Assembly (NCBI GenBank): GCA_943370285.1
Contig: CALRQJ020000013.1
Location: 1-64,000 of the forward strand
From: CALRQJ02 sp943370285
GTDB lineage: Bacteria > Bacteroidota > Bacteroidia > Chitinophagales > Chitinophagaceae
Direction of reading: 5' to 3'
DNA: 64,000 nt
In this document: one piece after another, positions 45,877-54,222 of the stretch
Layout of the letters: the number at the start of each line of letters is the position of its first letter
Numbering within the stretch: the stretch's first letter is position 1
Program-made: the position numbers and the translations under genes
Notes under the pieces: generated by a model
Seen by the model: the letters and a program-made list of their open reading frames with translations, nothing else
Told to the model about the DNA's origin: nothing
Database searches by the model: none

Positions 45877-46412
45877 GGATTATTTCAGGAAAGTTTGGTG
45901 GCCGAAAAATAGCGCCGCCTGCAAAAATGCCCCATACTAGACCAACTACAGATATTGCCAAAGAAGGGTTGTTTAATATACTGCACAACAGAATGGCTTT
46001 TGATGGTTGTAAAACCCTCGATTTGTTTGGTGGCACAGGATGCATCTCTTACGAATTGGCATCGAGAGGTGCAGCTGATTTAACGATTGTGGAGAAGGAC
46101 CCTATCATGCATGCATTCATCAAAAAAAACATGGACATGTTGGGGGTCGAAAATTGCCATATTTTAAAGATGGAAGTGTTTAATTACTTGCAATCTTGTA
46201 ACGAAACTTATGATTTTATTTTTGCCGGACCGCCCTATGCTTTAGGCAGTATTGATGAGTTGCCTAAAATAATTGTGGCAAAACAATTAATTGCTCCAGA
46301 TGGTTTTTTTGTGTTGGAACATACGCCAAGAAACCAATATGAAAAATTTGACGGTTTTAGTTTTGCTCGAAATTATGGTACTACTATTTTCTCTTTCTTT
46401 GAAGCAGTATAA
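45873..46412 (+). CDS. rsmD: 16S rRNA (guanine(966)-N(2))-methyltransferase RsmD family
   Basis: 179-aa SAM-dependent methyltransferase that modifies 16S rRNA G966. Family motifs: MRIISGKFGGRKI at the N-terminus, RPTTDIAKEGLFNIL, SAM motif I LDLFGGTGCISYELASRGA, and VEKDP of the second strand. The catalytic motif IV, normally DPPY or DPPF, reads GPPY here (119-122), so the acidic residue that normally holds the target amino group is replaced by Gly. All other motifs are kept and the length is normal. It starts inside the DUF3822 stop. Confidence 0.85.
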   Translation: MRIISGKFGGRKIAPPAKMPHTRPTTDIAKEGLFNILHNRMAFDGCKTLDLFGGTGCISYELASRGAADLTIVEKDPIMHAFIKKNMDMLGVENCHILKMEVFNYLQSCNETYDFIFAGPPYALGSIDELPKIIVAKQLIAPDGFFVLEHTPRNQYEKFDGFSFARNYGTTIFSFFEAV

Positions 46413-46421
46413 ATTAATAAT

Positions 46422-46460
46422 TCCCTTGCCCCTTTAGGGGACAGGGCTCACTACTCACTA
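46422..46460 (-). repeat. Dispersed intergenic repeat, partial copy R4
   Basis: CCCTTGCCCCTTTAGGGGAC with AGGGCTCACT is the reverse complement of the first section of R1 (AGCCC, TCCCCTAAAGGGG, AAGGGA). It fills almost the entire rsmD-bioD gap. Confidence 0.65.
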
Positions 46461-46461
46461 C

Positions 46462-47109
46462 ATGACTTCTCCCATTTTCATAACAGGTATCGGCACAGGG
46501 GTTGGGAAAACAATTGTTTCGGCTATTGTTACTGAGGCTTTACAAGCTCATTATTGGAAACCCGTTCAAGCAGGATTTGAAGACGGAACTGATGCGTTAC
46601 AGGTTGGGCAGTTGATCAGTAATTCCAACACCATCATTCAGCCGGAAGTCTATCGTCTAGCATTGCCAGCATCGCCACATATTGCCGCAAAGGCCGAGAA
46701 GCAGCGTATTTCTATTGATCGCATTGTAGCGCAATACCAAGCCATTAAAACTAATCAACCGTTAATTATAGAAGGAGCAGGAGGCATACTTGTTCCTTTA
46801 AATGAGAAAGATTTTGTAGCCAATATGATTCAAGCATTAGACGCAAGGGTTATTTTGGTGAGTAGAAATTACTTGGGCAGTATTAATCATTCCTTACTTA
46901 CTGCAGCATATTGTAAACAATCCAATTTAAATGTATTGGGTTGGATATTTAATGACCAATACATGAATTATGAGCAGGAAATTGTGGATTGGAGTGGATT
47001 TCCTTCCTTAGGTTCTATACCATTAGCTACGTCAATGGATAAGGCTTTTATCAAAGCACAAGCGGACATTATTCGTCCCACATTACTCCAATTTCTTTCT
47101 ATGGCTTGA
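46462..47109 (+). CDS. bioD: Dethiobiotin synthase
   Basis: 215-aa ATP-dependent carboxylase that forms dethiobiotin from 7,8-diaminopelargonate and CO2, the step before biotin synthase. The P-loop GIGTGVGKT (9-17) and YWKPVQAG are diagnostic, as is IIEGAGGILVPL in the middle; the C-terminal nucleotide-recognition segment includes LGWIFND. The fold and length fit bioD. It lies alone among unrelated genes rather than in a full bio operon, which is common. It starts right after repeat R4, 49 bases from rsmD. Confidence 0.92.
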   Translation: MTSPIFITGIGTGVGKTIVSAIVTEALQAHYWKPVQAGFEDGTDALQVGQLISNSNTIIQPEVYRLALPASPHIAAKAEKQRISIDRIVAQYQAIKTNQPLIIEGAGGILVPLNEKDFVANMIQALDARVILVSRNYLGSINHSLLTAAYCKQSNLNVLGWIFNDQYMNYEQEIVDWSGFPSLGSIPLATSMDKAFIKAQADIIRPTLLQFLSMA

Positions 47110-47137
47110 TGTTGTATCTTCATATTTTACAATTGGT

Positions 47138-47707
47138 ATGACGAAACAAGCCTTACGCAAATTTTATAAAGCAAAGCGGCAATCCATCACAGATAAAGAG
47201 AAGCTGAAGTTGGATGATTTGTTGCTGATTCGATTTCAGCAATTGGGTATGCCTGACATTTCTTGTTTAATGAGTTATTGGCCAATGGCACATCAAAATG
47301 AACCCAATACCAAGTTGTTTACGAGTTACTATCGCCACTTAATTCCAGGTTTACAAATTTGTTACCCTGTTACGAATGTGGCAGATTGTAGCATGGATGC
47401 TATGTTGATTGATGAGGATACTGTTTATCGTACCAGTAATTTTGGTGTAACAGAGCCTGATAGTACAACTGTTGTTGAACCTGAGGCCATTGACTTGATT
47501 TTTGTACCAATGTTAGCCTATGATACCGAAGGGTATAGAGTAGGCTACGGCAAAGGTTACTATGATCGGTTCTTGCAACGCTGTCATAGCGAAGTACTCA
47601 CCATCGGTTTTTCTTATTTTGAACCGGTGAATAATATTGAAGACCGCAATGGTTTTGACGTACCTTTAAATTATTGCATTACCCCTGATACTATTTATGA
47701 ATTTTAG
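47138..47707 (+). CDS. 5-formyltetrahydrofolate cyclo-ligase
   Basis: 189-aa enzyme that converts 5-formyl-THF with ATP to 5,10-methenyl-THF, returning folate to the one-carbon pool. N-terminal ALRKFYKAKR is the basic nucleotide-binding helix and the folate/ATP site VGYGKGYYDRFL (135-146) is the family signature. PMLAYDTEGYRV precedes it as usual. The length matches MTHFS proteins (also called ygfA/fau). Its last codons overlap the start of lpxK by 11 bases, so the two are translationally linked. Confidence 0.9.
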   Translation: MTKQALRKFYKAKRQSITDKEKLKLDDLLLIRFQQLGMPDISCLMSYWPMAHQNEPNTKLFTSYYRHLIPGLQICYPVTNVADCSMDAMLIDEDTVYRTSNFGVTEPDSTTVVEPEAIDLIFVPMLAYDTEGYRVGYGKGYYDRFLQRCHSEVLTIGFSYFEPVNNIEDRNGFDVPLNYCITPDTIYEF

Positions 47708-48800
47708 TGCTTTCTTTTTAAAATCGTTCCGTGTTTTACTGTTGCCATTTGCATTGGTCTATGGCATTATTGTTATCATCCGTAATTGGATGTATGACAA
47801 AGGTTATTTCAAATCTTCCAGTTTCAATTTTCCATTGATTTGTGTAGGTAATCTTGCTGTTGGCGGCACCGGAAAATCACCCATGGTTGAATACTTGTTA
47901 CGTTTGTTACAATATGATTTCAACACAGCTACACTAAGTCGTGGTTACAAACGAAAAACTAAGGGTTATGCTTTAGCAGGTGTTGAAACTACTGCTTTAG
48001 AAATTGGCGATGAGCCCATGCAGTTTCATATTAAATTCCCTAGTGTAGCAGTTGCCGTTGGCGAAGAAAGAATTGATGCCGTTGCACAATTATTACACGA
48101 TAAGCCCGATTTAGATGTTATTGTATTGGATGATGCGTTTCAGCACCGCAGTGTTAAAGCAGGATTTAATATTGTGCTCACAGATTTCAATAATTTATAC
48201 ACTCGAGATTTGTTTCTGCCCACCGGAGATTTAAGAGACAGTCGTTTTTCTGCCGCTAGGGCAGATGTAATTGTGGTTACCAAATGTCCGGCTGATTTAA
48301 CCGACGAAGGCAAACGCAAAATCATCAAAGAGCTGAAACCTTTATCTAAGCAACATATTTTCTTCACCACTATTGCTTATGGTACGCCATATCATATTAC
48401 CAATAAGCAGGAGAGAAATATTTCCAATCAAGATGAAGTGTTATTGGTTTGTGGCATTGCTAATCCTACGCCGCTCAAACAATTCATCATACAACAAGCA
48501 AAGACTTATTATTTGCAATCGTATAATGATCATCATATTTTTACTATCGATGATTTGAATGAGATTAAAACAATGCTCAACGACATTGATGCGGAGCATA
48601 AAATCATCATCACGACCGAAAAAGATGCCGTACGGTTAATTAAGTTTCAACAAACATTAGCAGATACTCCATTGTATGTGCTGCCAATCAAACATCAATT
48701 CCTATTTAATGAAGGCGCTGCTTTTGATGCGTTAGTCATTTCATTCATCCGGAATTTTAAAACAGTAACAACCCATGAGCAAGAAGAAGTCAAAAAATAA
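47697..48800 (+). CDS. lpxK: Tetraacyldisaccharide 4'-kinase
   Basis: 367-aa inner-membrane-associated kinase that phosphorylates the 4' position of the lipid A disaccharide. An N-terminal hydrophobic segment (LLPFALVYGIIVIIRNWMY) is followed by the P-loop-like VGNLAVGGTGKSPM (K60), then the second motif LSRGYKRKTKGY and VIVLDDAFQHRSV, all typical of LpxK. The length is normal. It starts inside the folate cyclo-ligase gene and its last 26 bases overlap rnr, so the cluster is tightly packed and probably one transcript. Confidence 0.93.
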   Translation: MNFSAFFLKSFRVLLLPFALVYGIIVIIRNWMYDKGYFKSSSFNFPLICVGNLAVGGTGKSPMVEYLLRLLQYDFNTATLSRGYKRKTKGYALAGVETTALEIGDEPMQFHIKFPSVAVAVGEERIDAVAQLLHDKPDLDVIVLDDAFQHRSVKAGFNIVLTDFNNLYTRDLFLPTGDLRDSRFSAARADVIVVTKCPADLTDEGKRKIIKELKPLSKQHIFFTTIAYGTPYHITNKQERNISNQDEVLLVCGIANPTPLKQFIIQQAKTYYLQSYNDHHIFTIDDLNEIKTMLNDIDAEHKIIITTEKDAVRLIKFQQTLADTPLYVLPIKHQFLFNEGAAFDALVISFIRNFKTVTTHEQEEVKK

Positions 48801-50802
48801 ATCCGGTTCATCACACTTGCACCAACAAGGTGTAAAAGGTGTGTTGGAGATTACCCGTAGCGGCATTGGATATGTGGTGATTGCAGATGGCAGTGGCGAT
48901 GTATTGGTTCGTCCCGGCGATTTTAATACAGCCCTTAATGGCGATACGGTAAGAGTAAAGTTGAGAGATAATTTTTCGGGTCGAAAAAAAGAAGGAAAGA
49001 TTATTGAAGTGGTGAGCCGCAGACAAACTGAATTTATCGGTCATATTCAGTTGGGTACCAATTATGCTTTTTTTGTGCCGGATACCGATAAGCCCATGCC
49101 AGATTTATTTATTCCATTAGATAAAGTAAATGGTGCAGGCAATAAAGAAAGGGTAGTAGCCCGATTAGTAAAATGGGAGAAAGGCGATAAAAAACCGGTA
49201 GGTGAAGTGGTAAGTTTACTAACGGCCGAAGCAGAAAATAATATTGCCATGAAAGGCATTTTAACCGAAGCCGGTTTTCCGCTTACTTTCCCAGATGAAG
49301 TGATAGAAGAAAGTGAACGTATTAGCGATACGATTCCATCATCAGAAATTAAACTGCGAAAAGATTTTAGAGAGACGCTGACATTTACTATCGATCCATT
49401 CGATGCCAAAGATTTTGACGATGCTTTATCCATCAAAAAAATAAAAACAGGTTTGTATGAAATTGGTGTTCATATTGCCGATGTAAGTCATTTTGTTATA
49501 CCGCAAACTGAACTAGATGAAGAAGCATACAAAAGAGCTACTTCAGTTTATTTGCCGGATCGGGTGAATCCTATGTTGCCCGAAAGAATTTCTAATGAAC
49601 TCTGTTCGCTTAGACCTCATGAAGACAAATTAACTTTTTCCGCAGTATTTCAAATGACCACTGCCGGTGTGGTAAAGAACATTTGGCTTGGCCGAACCAT
49701 CATACATTCTAACCATCGTTTTACCTACGAAGAAGTACAAGAAATTATTGAAGCAAAAGGAGAGGGCTTGCATGGCGAAGAAATTATGCTACTTAATGGC
49801 ATTGCTCAAACATTGCGTAAAGAAAGATTCAGTCGTGGTGCTATTAACTTTTCTTCTCAAGAAGTTCGATTTAAGTTAGATGAAAAAGGTAAACCCATCG
49901 GCATAGTTATTAAAGAAAGTAAAGAGGCACATCAGTTGATTGAAGAGTTTATGCTGTTGGCTAATAAAGCTGTTGCAGAGCATATTGCTAAAGTAGAAGT
50001 AAGTGGAAAGCCGGTGCCATTTCCGTATCGAGTACATGATCAACCGGATGAAGAAAAATTGGCCCCGTTTATGGAGTTTGCCCGAAAGTATGGGCACAGT
50101 TTCAATGTGTCTTCTCCCGAAGCCATTGCTGCAAGTTTCAATCAAATGTTGTTAGATGTTAAAGGCAGACCAGAACAACATGTATTGGAACAATTGGGCA
50201 TACGTACTATGGCTAAAGCTATTTACACCACCGACAACATAGGCCACTATGGTTTAGGGTTTGAAGAGTATTGTCATTTTACCTCACCCATTCGGCGTTA
50301 CCCCGATGTATTGGTGCATCGGGTTTTAGAAAGTTGTTTACAAAAAAAACCATCTGTTGATAAGAAGATGGAAGAAAAATGTAAGCATTGTAGCGAAAGA
50401 GAAAGAGCCGCTATGGAAGCAGAAAGGGCTTCTAACAAATACAAACAAGTAGAGTATCTAAGAGATTATTTAGGCGAAGTGTTTGAGGGTGTTATTAGCG
50501 GTGTAGCTAGTTTCGGTTTTTGGGTAGAAACTATTGCCCATAAATGTGAAGGTTTGGTTACGGTTACTAGTCTGCTAGATTACGATGATTTTAGAATGAT
50601 TGAAGGTGATTACAGTTTAGTAGGCCGCCGCAGCGGAAGAAAATTTAAGATGGGAGATAAGGTATGGATTAAAGTAATTGCTGCCAATTTAGAAAAGCGA
50701 CAATTAGATTTTGATTGGGTACTCAAAGCCGATGAAGAAACGGCGGATGTTGCGACAGATATATCGGCGAAGCCAAAAGCAAAAAAGAAGAAAAAAAAAT
50801 AG
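48775..50802 (+). CDS. rnr: Ribonuclease R
   Basis: 675-aa 3'-5' exoribonuclease of the RNB family, able to degrade structured RNA. Lys-rich N-terminus, two cold-shock-like domains (about 20-160), the RNB catalytic domain with DPFDAKDFDDA (D207-D216, Mg2+-binding acids) and HIADVSHFV, then YCHFTSPIRRYPDVLVHR, and a C-terminal S1 domain starting VFEGVISGVASFGFWVE. A very basic Lys tail ends the protein. The length is a little short of gamma-proteobacterial RNase R but usual for Bacteroidota. It overlaps lpxK by 26 bases and the next small ORF follows after 3 bases. Confidence 0.95.
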   Translation: MSKKKSKNKSGSSHLHQQGVKGVLEITRSGIGYVVIADGSGDVLVRPGDFNTALNGDTVRVKLRDNFSGRKKEGKIIEVVSRRQTEFIGHIQLGTNYAFFVPDTDKPMPDLFIPLDKVNGAGNKERVVARLVKWEKGDKKPVGEVVSLLTAEAENNIAMKGILTEAGFPLTFPDEVIEESERISDTIPSSEIKLRKDFRETLTFTIDPFDAKDFDDALSIKKIKTGLYEIGVHIADVSHFVIPQTELDEEAYKRATSVYLPDRVNPMLPERISNELCSLRPHEDKLTFSAVFQMTTAGVVKNIWLGRTIIHSNHRFTYEEVQEIIEAKGEGLHGEEIMLLNGIAQTLRKERFSRGAINFSSQEVRFKLDEKGKPIGIVIKESKEAHQLIEEFMLLANKAVAEHIAKVEVSGKPVPFPYRVHDQPDEEKLAPFMEFARKYGHSFNVSSPEAIAASFNQMLLDVKGRPEQHVLEQLGIRTMAKAIYTTDNIGHYGLGFEEYCHFTSPIRRYPDVLVHRVLESCLQKKPSVDKKMEEKCKHCSERERAAMEAERASNKYKQVEYLRDYLGEVFEGVISGVASFGFWVETIAHKCEGLVTVTSLLDYDDFRMIEGDYSLVGRRSGRKFKMGDKVWIKVIAANLEKRQLDFDWVLKADEETADVATDISAKPKAKKKKKK

Positions 50803-50805
50803 CAT

Positions 50806-51066
50806 ATGTTATACTTTATCATTGCCATTGTATTGGGTAGTATCATTTTTTTTGCAGTTAGAAATAATGGCGGAAATGCATCCCGTTCTAACGATGCTTC
50901 AACAACTAATGATGGCGGTATGTATGTAGGAGATGCAGGTGTATATGATACAAGCAATGATACCGACAATGATTGGGAAAGCGGTAATGATAACAGCAAT
51001 GATGGCGGAAGTAGCGACAGTGGCGGTGACGGCGGTGGCGGTGATGGTGGGGGAGGTGGGGAATAA
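50806..51066 (+). CDS. Small membrane protein with acidic glycine-rich tail
   Basis: 86-aa protein of no recognised family. Residues 1-20 form one transmembrane helix (MLYFIIAIVLGSIIFFAV); the remainder is low-complexity, rich in Asn/Asp/Ser and ending in a run of Gly with Asp (DGGGGDGGGG). The start is only 3 bases after the rnr stop, so it is co-transcribed and possibly coupled with rnr. The tail is probably disordered. Such short TM-plus-Gly-tail proteins are frequent in this phylum and their role is unknown. Confidence 0.65.
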   Translation: MLYFIIAIVLGSIIFFAVRNNGGNASRSNDASTTNDGGMYVGDAGVYDTSNDTDNDWESGNDNSNDGGSSDSGGDGGGGDGGGGGE

Positions 51067-51069
51067 AAA

Positions 51070-51099
51070 AAGTTGTACCGGCATGTACCGATACAACTT
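51070..51099 (-). terminator. Terminator of the FKBP isomerase gene
   Basis: On the minus strand AAGTTGTATCGG pairs with CCGGTACAACTT (one bulge), loop TACATG, followed by TTTTTT. It sits in the short gap between the convergent rnr cluster and the FKBP gene. Confidence 0.8.
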
Positions 51100-51115
51100 C
51101 ACAAAGCTTTTGGTA

Positions 51116-51550
51116 TTATTTAAAACTAATCAATTCTACGTCAAATATCAAAGTACAATTAGGGCCAATTTCGGCACTCACTTGTCTATCGCCATAACCC
51201 AAATGTGGCGGAATAAAAAACCTGAACTTACTTCCGGCAGGCATCAATTGCAAACCTTCTGTCCAGCCTTTAATCACCATATTTAACGGAAAAGAAGCAG
51301 GCACACCACGCTTTACACTACTGTCAAACACAGTACCATCAATTAATGTACCGTGGTAATGACAAGTTACCGTATGTGTGGCCCAAGGTTTATCGCCTTC
51401 TCCTAGGGTTAATACTTCGTATTGTAATCCGCTTTCGGTTTCGGTTACTTCAGGCCTTTGTTTGTTGGTAGCCAAAAAATCTTGACCTGCTTTTAAATTG
51501 GCAGCGGCTTTTTCTGCCTTCAATTGAAATAATTTATCTGCTACTCCCAT
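51116..51550 (-). CDS. FKBP-type peptidyl-prolyl cis-trans isomerase
   Basis: 144-aa isomerase that speeds proline isomerisation during protein folding. The N-terminal ~45 residues are a helical region (VADKLFQLKAEKAAANLKAG) like the Mip/FkpA dimer arm, followed by an FKBP domain: TVTCHYHGTLIDGTVFDSS, FPLNMVIKGWTEGLQLM, GSKFRFFIPPHLGYGDR and ending LIFDVELISF. The frame is open for 12 more codons upstream, but the ATG at 51550 (MGVADKL) gives the normal N-terminus. No signal peptide is seen, so it is probably cytoplasmic. Confidence 0.9.
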   Translation of the reverse strand: MGVADKLFQLKAEKAAANLKAGQDFLATNKQRPEVTETESGLQYEVLTLGEGDKPWATHTVTCHYHGTLIDGTVFDSSVKRGVPASFPLNMVIKGWTEGLQLMPAGSKFRFFIPPHLGYGDRQVSAEIGPNCTLIFDVELISFK

Positions 51551-51669
51551 ACTAAATTTTTTGCGAAAGTACGGTATTAGCCACAACTACAAACTTCTTA
51601 CTATCATTTCTAATAACCAATCGATGTACTATCTTTATCGCATTCCTAACACAAGTAGGCTTTAAGCAG

Positions 51670-52674
51670 GTGAAAAAAATCTCTCCTTTAATCATTTGGT
51701 TTAGCATTATTATTCTGATCACCGTATCGGGTATTACGGGATTTATGTACATCGAGGATTTTAGCTTTTTGCAAGCCTTGTACATGACTGTTATTACCAT
51801 CACCACCATTGGATATGGCGAAACCAAAACACTTACAGATGCCGGACGTATTTTCAATATTGTACTCATCATTACCTCATTTTCTACGTTTACGTATGCC
51901 TTAGCCAGTTTAACCCAATATTTTGCCAGTGGCGAAATGGCTAAATACTTCAAAAACAAAAAACTTATGGCAGCATTACAAGATTTGAATAACCATGTTA
52001 TTGTTTGTGGATTTGGCCGTAACGGACAACAAGCGGCCCAAACATTATTACACCATAAAGTGGAATTTGTAGTGATAGAAAACAAAGACCAAACAGTTGT
52101 AGAATGGGCAGCGGATGGAAAAAACGTTTTGCATTTATTTGGCGATGCCACCGAGGATGCAATCTTGAAAAAAGCGGGGATAGAAAGAGCAAGGGCATTG
52201 GTATGCACCTTGCCGGTTGATGCCGATAATGTATTTATAGTACTTTCTGCCAGGTCATTAAATCCCAATATTCAGATTATCAGTAGAGCATCACAAGCAA
52301 CATCTGTACCCAAGCTAAAAAAAGCCGGAGCAGACAATGTTATACTTCCCGATAAAATTGGTGGTACCCATATGGCAACCTTGGTATCTAAACCCGATGT
52401 AATAGAATTTATAGATTATTTGAGTGGAGAAGAAGGTGAGTCTATTAGTCTGGAATCGGTAGCGTATAATAATTTACCAACCGAATTGAAAGATAGAACA
52501 CTAAAAGAAATTATGGCTTGGCGAAAAACAGGCGTTAACTGTATTGGCATTAAAGATGCAGAAGGAAAATTTGTAATTAATCCACCCGAAGAAACAGTGA
52601 TTTCGCAAAACATGAGGGTAATTGTGTTAGGCACTAAACCCCAAATTGATGAAATGAAAGCGAATGTGGGATAG
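51670..52674 (+). CDS. Two-TM potassium channel with TrkA-N/TrkA-C (RCK) domains
   Basis: 334-aa ion channel subunit. Two transmembrane helices (about 8-27 and 60-85) flank a pore loop with the K+ selectivity filter TIGYG (46-50). A cytoplasmic RCK domain follows: the Rossmann motif VIVCGFGRNGQQAA at about 110-123, an acidic residue at the end of the second strand (FVVIENKD), then a TrkA-C-like C-terminal half to the end. This is the MthK/Kch-like layout; ligand (Ca2+, NAD or nucleotide) gating is expected from the family. The start is GTG at 51670, needed to keep the first helix. Identification is good; the ligand is not known. Confidence 0.9.
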   Translation: MKKISPLIIWFSIIILITVSGITGFMYIEDFSFLQALYMTVITITTIGYGETKTLTDAGRIFNIVLIITSFSTFTYALASLTQYFASGEMAKYFKNKKLMAALQDLNNHVIVCGFGRNGQQAAQTLLHHKVEFVVIENKDQTVVEWAADGKNVLHLFGDATEDAILKKAGIERARALVCTLPVDADNVFIVLSARSLNPNIQIISRASQATSVPKLKKAGADNVILPDKIGGTHMATLVSKPDVIEFIDYLSGEEGESISLESVAYNNLPTELKDRTLKEIMAWRKTGVNCIGIKDAEGKFVINPPEETVISQNMRVIVLGTKPQIDEMKANVG

Positions 52675-52705
52675 GAATGTTAGCCTTCATCCGCTCTTGG
52701 CAAAA

Positions 52706-53701
52706 TTAAGCAGCTTTTAAAATCGCATCAATTCGATTCAATTCTTCTGCTGAGAATTTGGTCTTTTCGAGGCAAGAGACTGAATCCAATAATTGACTTG
52801 AACTGCTAGCCCCAATCAATACAGATGTAACTCGATTGTCCTTTAACAACCATGCTAGCGCCATTTGGGCCAAGGATTGTCCCCTTTCGATAGCCATCGT
52901 ATGCAGCAATCTTATTTTTTGAAGTACTTTCTCCGTTATTTGCTCTTTTTTCAAAAAAACACCTTTTGTTGCCCTAGATCCTTCTGGTATTCCGTTGATA
53001 TAGCGGTTGGTCAAAAAGCCCTGTGCCAGTGGGGAAAAAGGGATACAACCCACACCGCTCTTTTCGAGCAAATCAAGCAAGTTATCATCCTCCACCCATC
53101 TTTCAAACATAGAATATTTGGGCTGGTGTATTAAGCAAGGTGTACCCAATTGTTGTAGCATAGCAATCGCATTTGCAGCATCTGCAGTTTTATAATTGGA
53201 TATGCCAACGTACAAAGCTTTTCCCTGTCGCACTATCAGGTCTAGTGCTCCCATGGTTTCTTCTAGCGGCGTATTAGGGTCGGGGCGGTGATGATAAAAA
53301 ATATCAACATAGTCCAGTTGCATTCGTAGCAAGCTCTGGTCTATACTGGCTATCAGGTTCTTTTTAGATCCCCACTCACCATAAGGTCCCGGCCACATAT
53401 AATAACCTGCTTTACTAGAAATAATTATTTCATCCCGATGCGATTGGAAATCCTGCTTCAATATTTTTCCAAAATTGACTTCCGCACTACCGGGGGGCGG
53501 ACCGTAATTGTTGGCCAGGTCAAAATGGGTGATGCCGCAATCAAAAGCAGTATGCAAGGTCTTTCTATAAACGGCTTCGGCATCAACATCGCCGAAATTA
53601 TGCCAAAGACCGAGTGAAATGGCCGGTAATTGAATACCGCTTTTACCGCAGCGGCGGTATTGCATTTGCGTATAGCGGTTCGGGTTGGCAGTATAGGTCA
53701 T
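52706..53701 (-). CDS. Aldo/keto reductase, YghZ/GpR type
   Basis: 331-aa NADPH-dependent reductase similar to L-glyceraldehyde-3-phosphate reductase YghZ. Motifs: MQYRRCGKSGIQLPAISLGLW at the start (in part), ITHFDLANNYGPPPGSAE (catalytic Asp and Tyr), ISSKAGY (Lys) and IFYHHRPDP (His), then VLIGASSSSQL near the end for cofactor binding. The frame extends 25 codons further upstream, but that part reads into the IS remnant and has no family match; the ATG at 53701 (MTYTANPNRYTQM) fits the family. It detoxifies small aldehydes such as methylglyoxal in related bacteria. Confidence 0.87.
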   Translation of the reverse strand: MTYTANPNRYTQMQYRRCGKSGIQLPAISLGLWHNFGDVDAEAVYRKTLHTAFDCGITHFDLANNYGPPPGSAEVNFGKILKQDFQSHRDEIIISSKAGYYMWPGPYGEWGSKKNLIASIDQSLLRMQLDYVDIFYHHRPDPNTPLEETMGALDLIVRQGKALYVGISNYKTADAANAIAMLQQLGTPCLIHQPKYSMFERWVEDDNLLDLLEKSGVGCIPFSPLAQGFLTNRYINGIPEGSRATKGVFLKKEQITEKVLQKIRLLHTMAIERGQSLAQMALAWLLKDNRVTSVLIGASSSSQLLDSVSCLEKTKFSAEELNRIDAILKAA

Positions 53702-53769
53702 GGCAGGATTCGCAATTAAAGTTGTGGGCTTAAAAATAGGAACAAAGTTACATTGAACCGATGAAAGAG

Positions 53770-53877
53770 CACCCATTTACAAATCGTAGTACTACTTATC
53801 CCATACTTGGCAGCTAGCTTTCTGAAACCACTGCCAGTTTGCAAATACTCTTGAATAATCTGTTCTTTTAAGTCCAT
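53770..53877 (-). pseudogene. Truncated transposase OrfA (IS3-like helix-turn-helix), remnant
   Basis: From the ATG at 53877 the minus strand reads MDLKEQIIQEYLQTGSGFRK, then LAAKYGISSTTICKWV, a typical transposase helix-turn-helix N-terminus (IS3/IS150-type OrfA). After KWV the similarity stops; the frame runs on about 16 unrelated codons to a stop in the upstream part of the aldo/keto reductase gene. No OrfB is present. Just upstream is an IS-end-like sequence (TCCTGCAATAGGTTGACTAC on the minus strand, about 53892-53911). This is a dead fragment of an element whose body once extended to lower coordinates. Confidence 0.75.
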
Positions 53878-53891
53878 AAAATGATTGATTT

Positions 53892-53919
53892 GTAGTCAAC
53901 CTATTGCAGGACGAGACAT
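53892..53919 (-). repeat. IS-end-like sequence, left copy
   Basis: The minus strand reads TGTCTCGTCCTGCAATAGG then TTGACTAC. It lies just before the orfA remnant and resembles the + strand sequence near 55612-55635, in inverted orientation relative to it. Confidence 0.55.
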
Positions 53920-54222
53920 TTAAAAGTTGAAGATAAGAACAAAAACTGCATTATTTATCAAGCCTGAAACTACACTACAATAGAATTAAAACTTCTGATT
54001 GATTCAACGTCCACCCCGCTTTTGGCAATATATAGAAATGCACTGAGGCTTACGTCATTCTGTCAACTGCTTAATGTCTGTTGAAAAAGAAGCAATCTAT
54101 TGACCGATGTATTTCTTTGCTATTGTGTATTTTGTTCTTGCACACCATGTCTTCTGGTTTATCCTATTGATTTTTACGAAATATTTTTTTGGATATTCCT
54201 TGCAAATACCTGATTTATAAAA

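Larger units (their letters stand above)
53702..54222. other. Intergenic region with a decayed insertion sequence
   Basis: It holds an IS orfA fragment (53770-53877) and its left-end-like sequence (to about 53920). From 53921 to 54222 I see no gene or repeat. Confidence 0.55.

Noticed and set aside
51552..52268. 238-codon minus-strand frame over the potassium channel gene
   Set aside because: The forward frame has the TIGYG filter and RCK domain; the reverse frame lacks any family signature.
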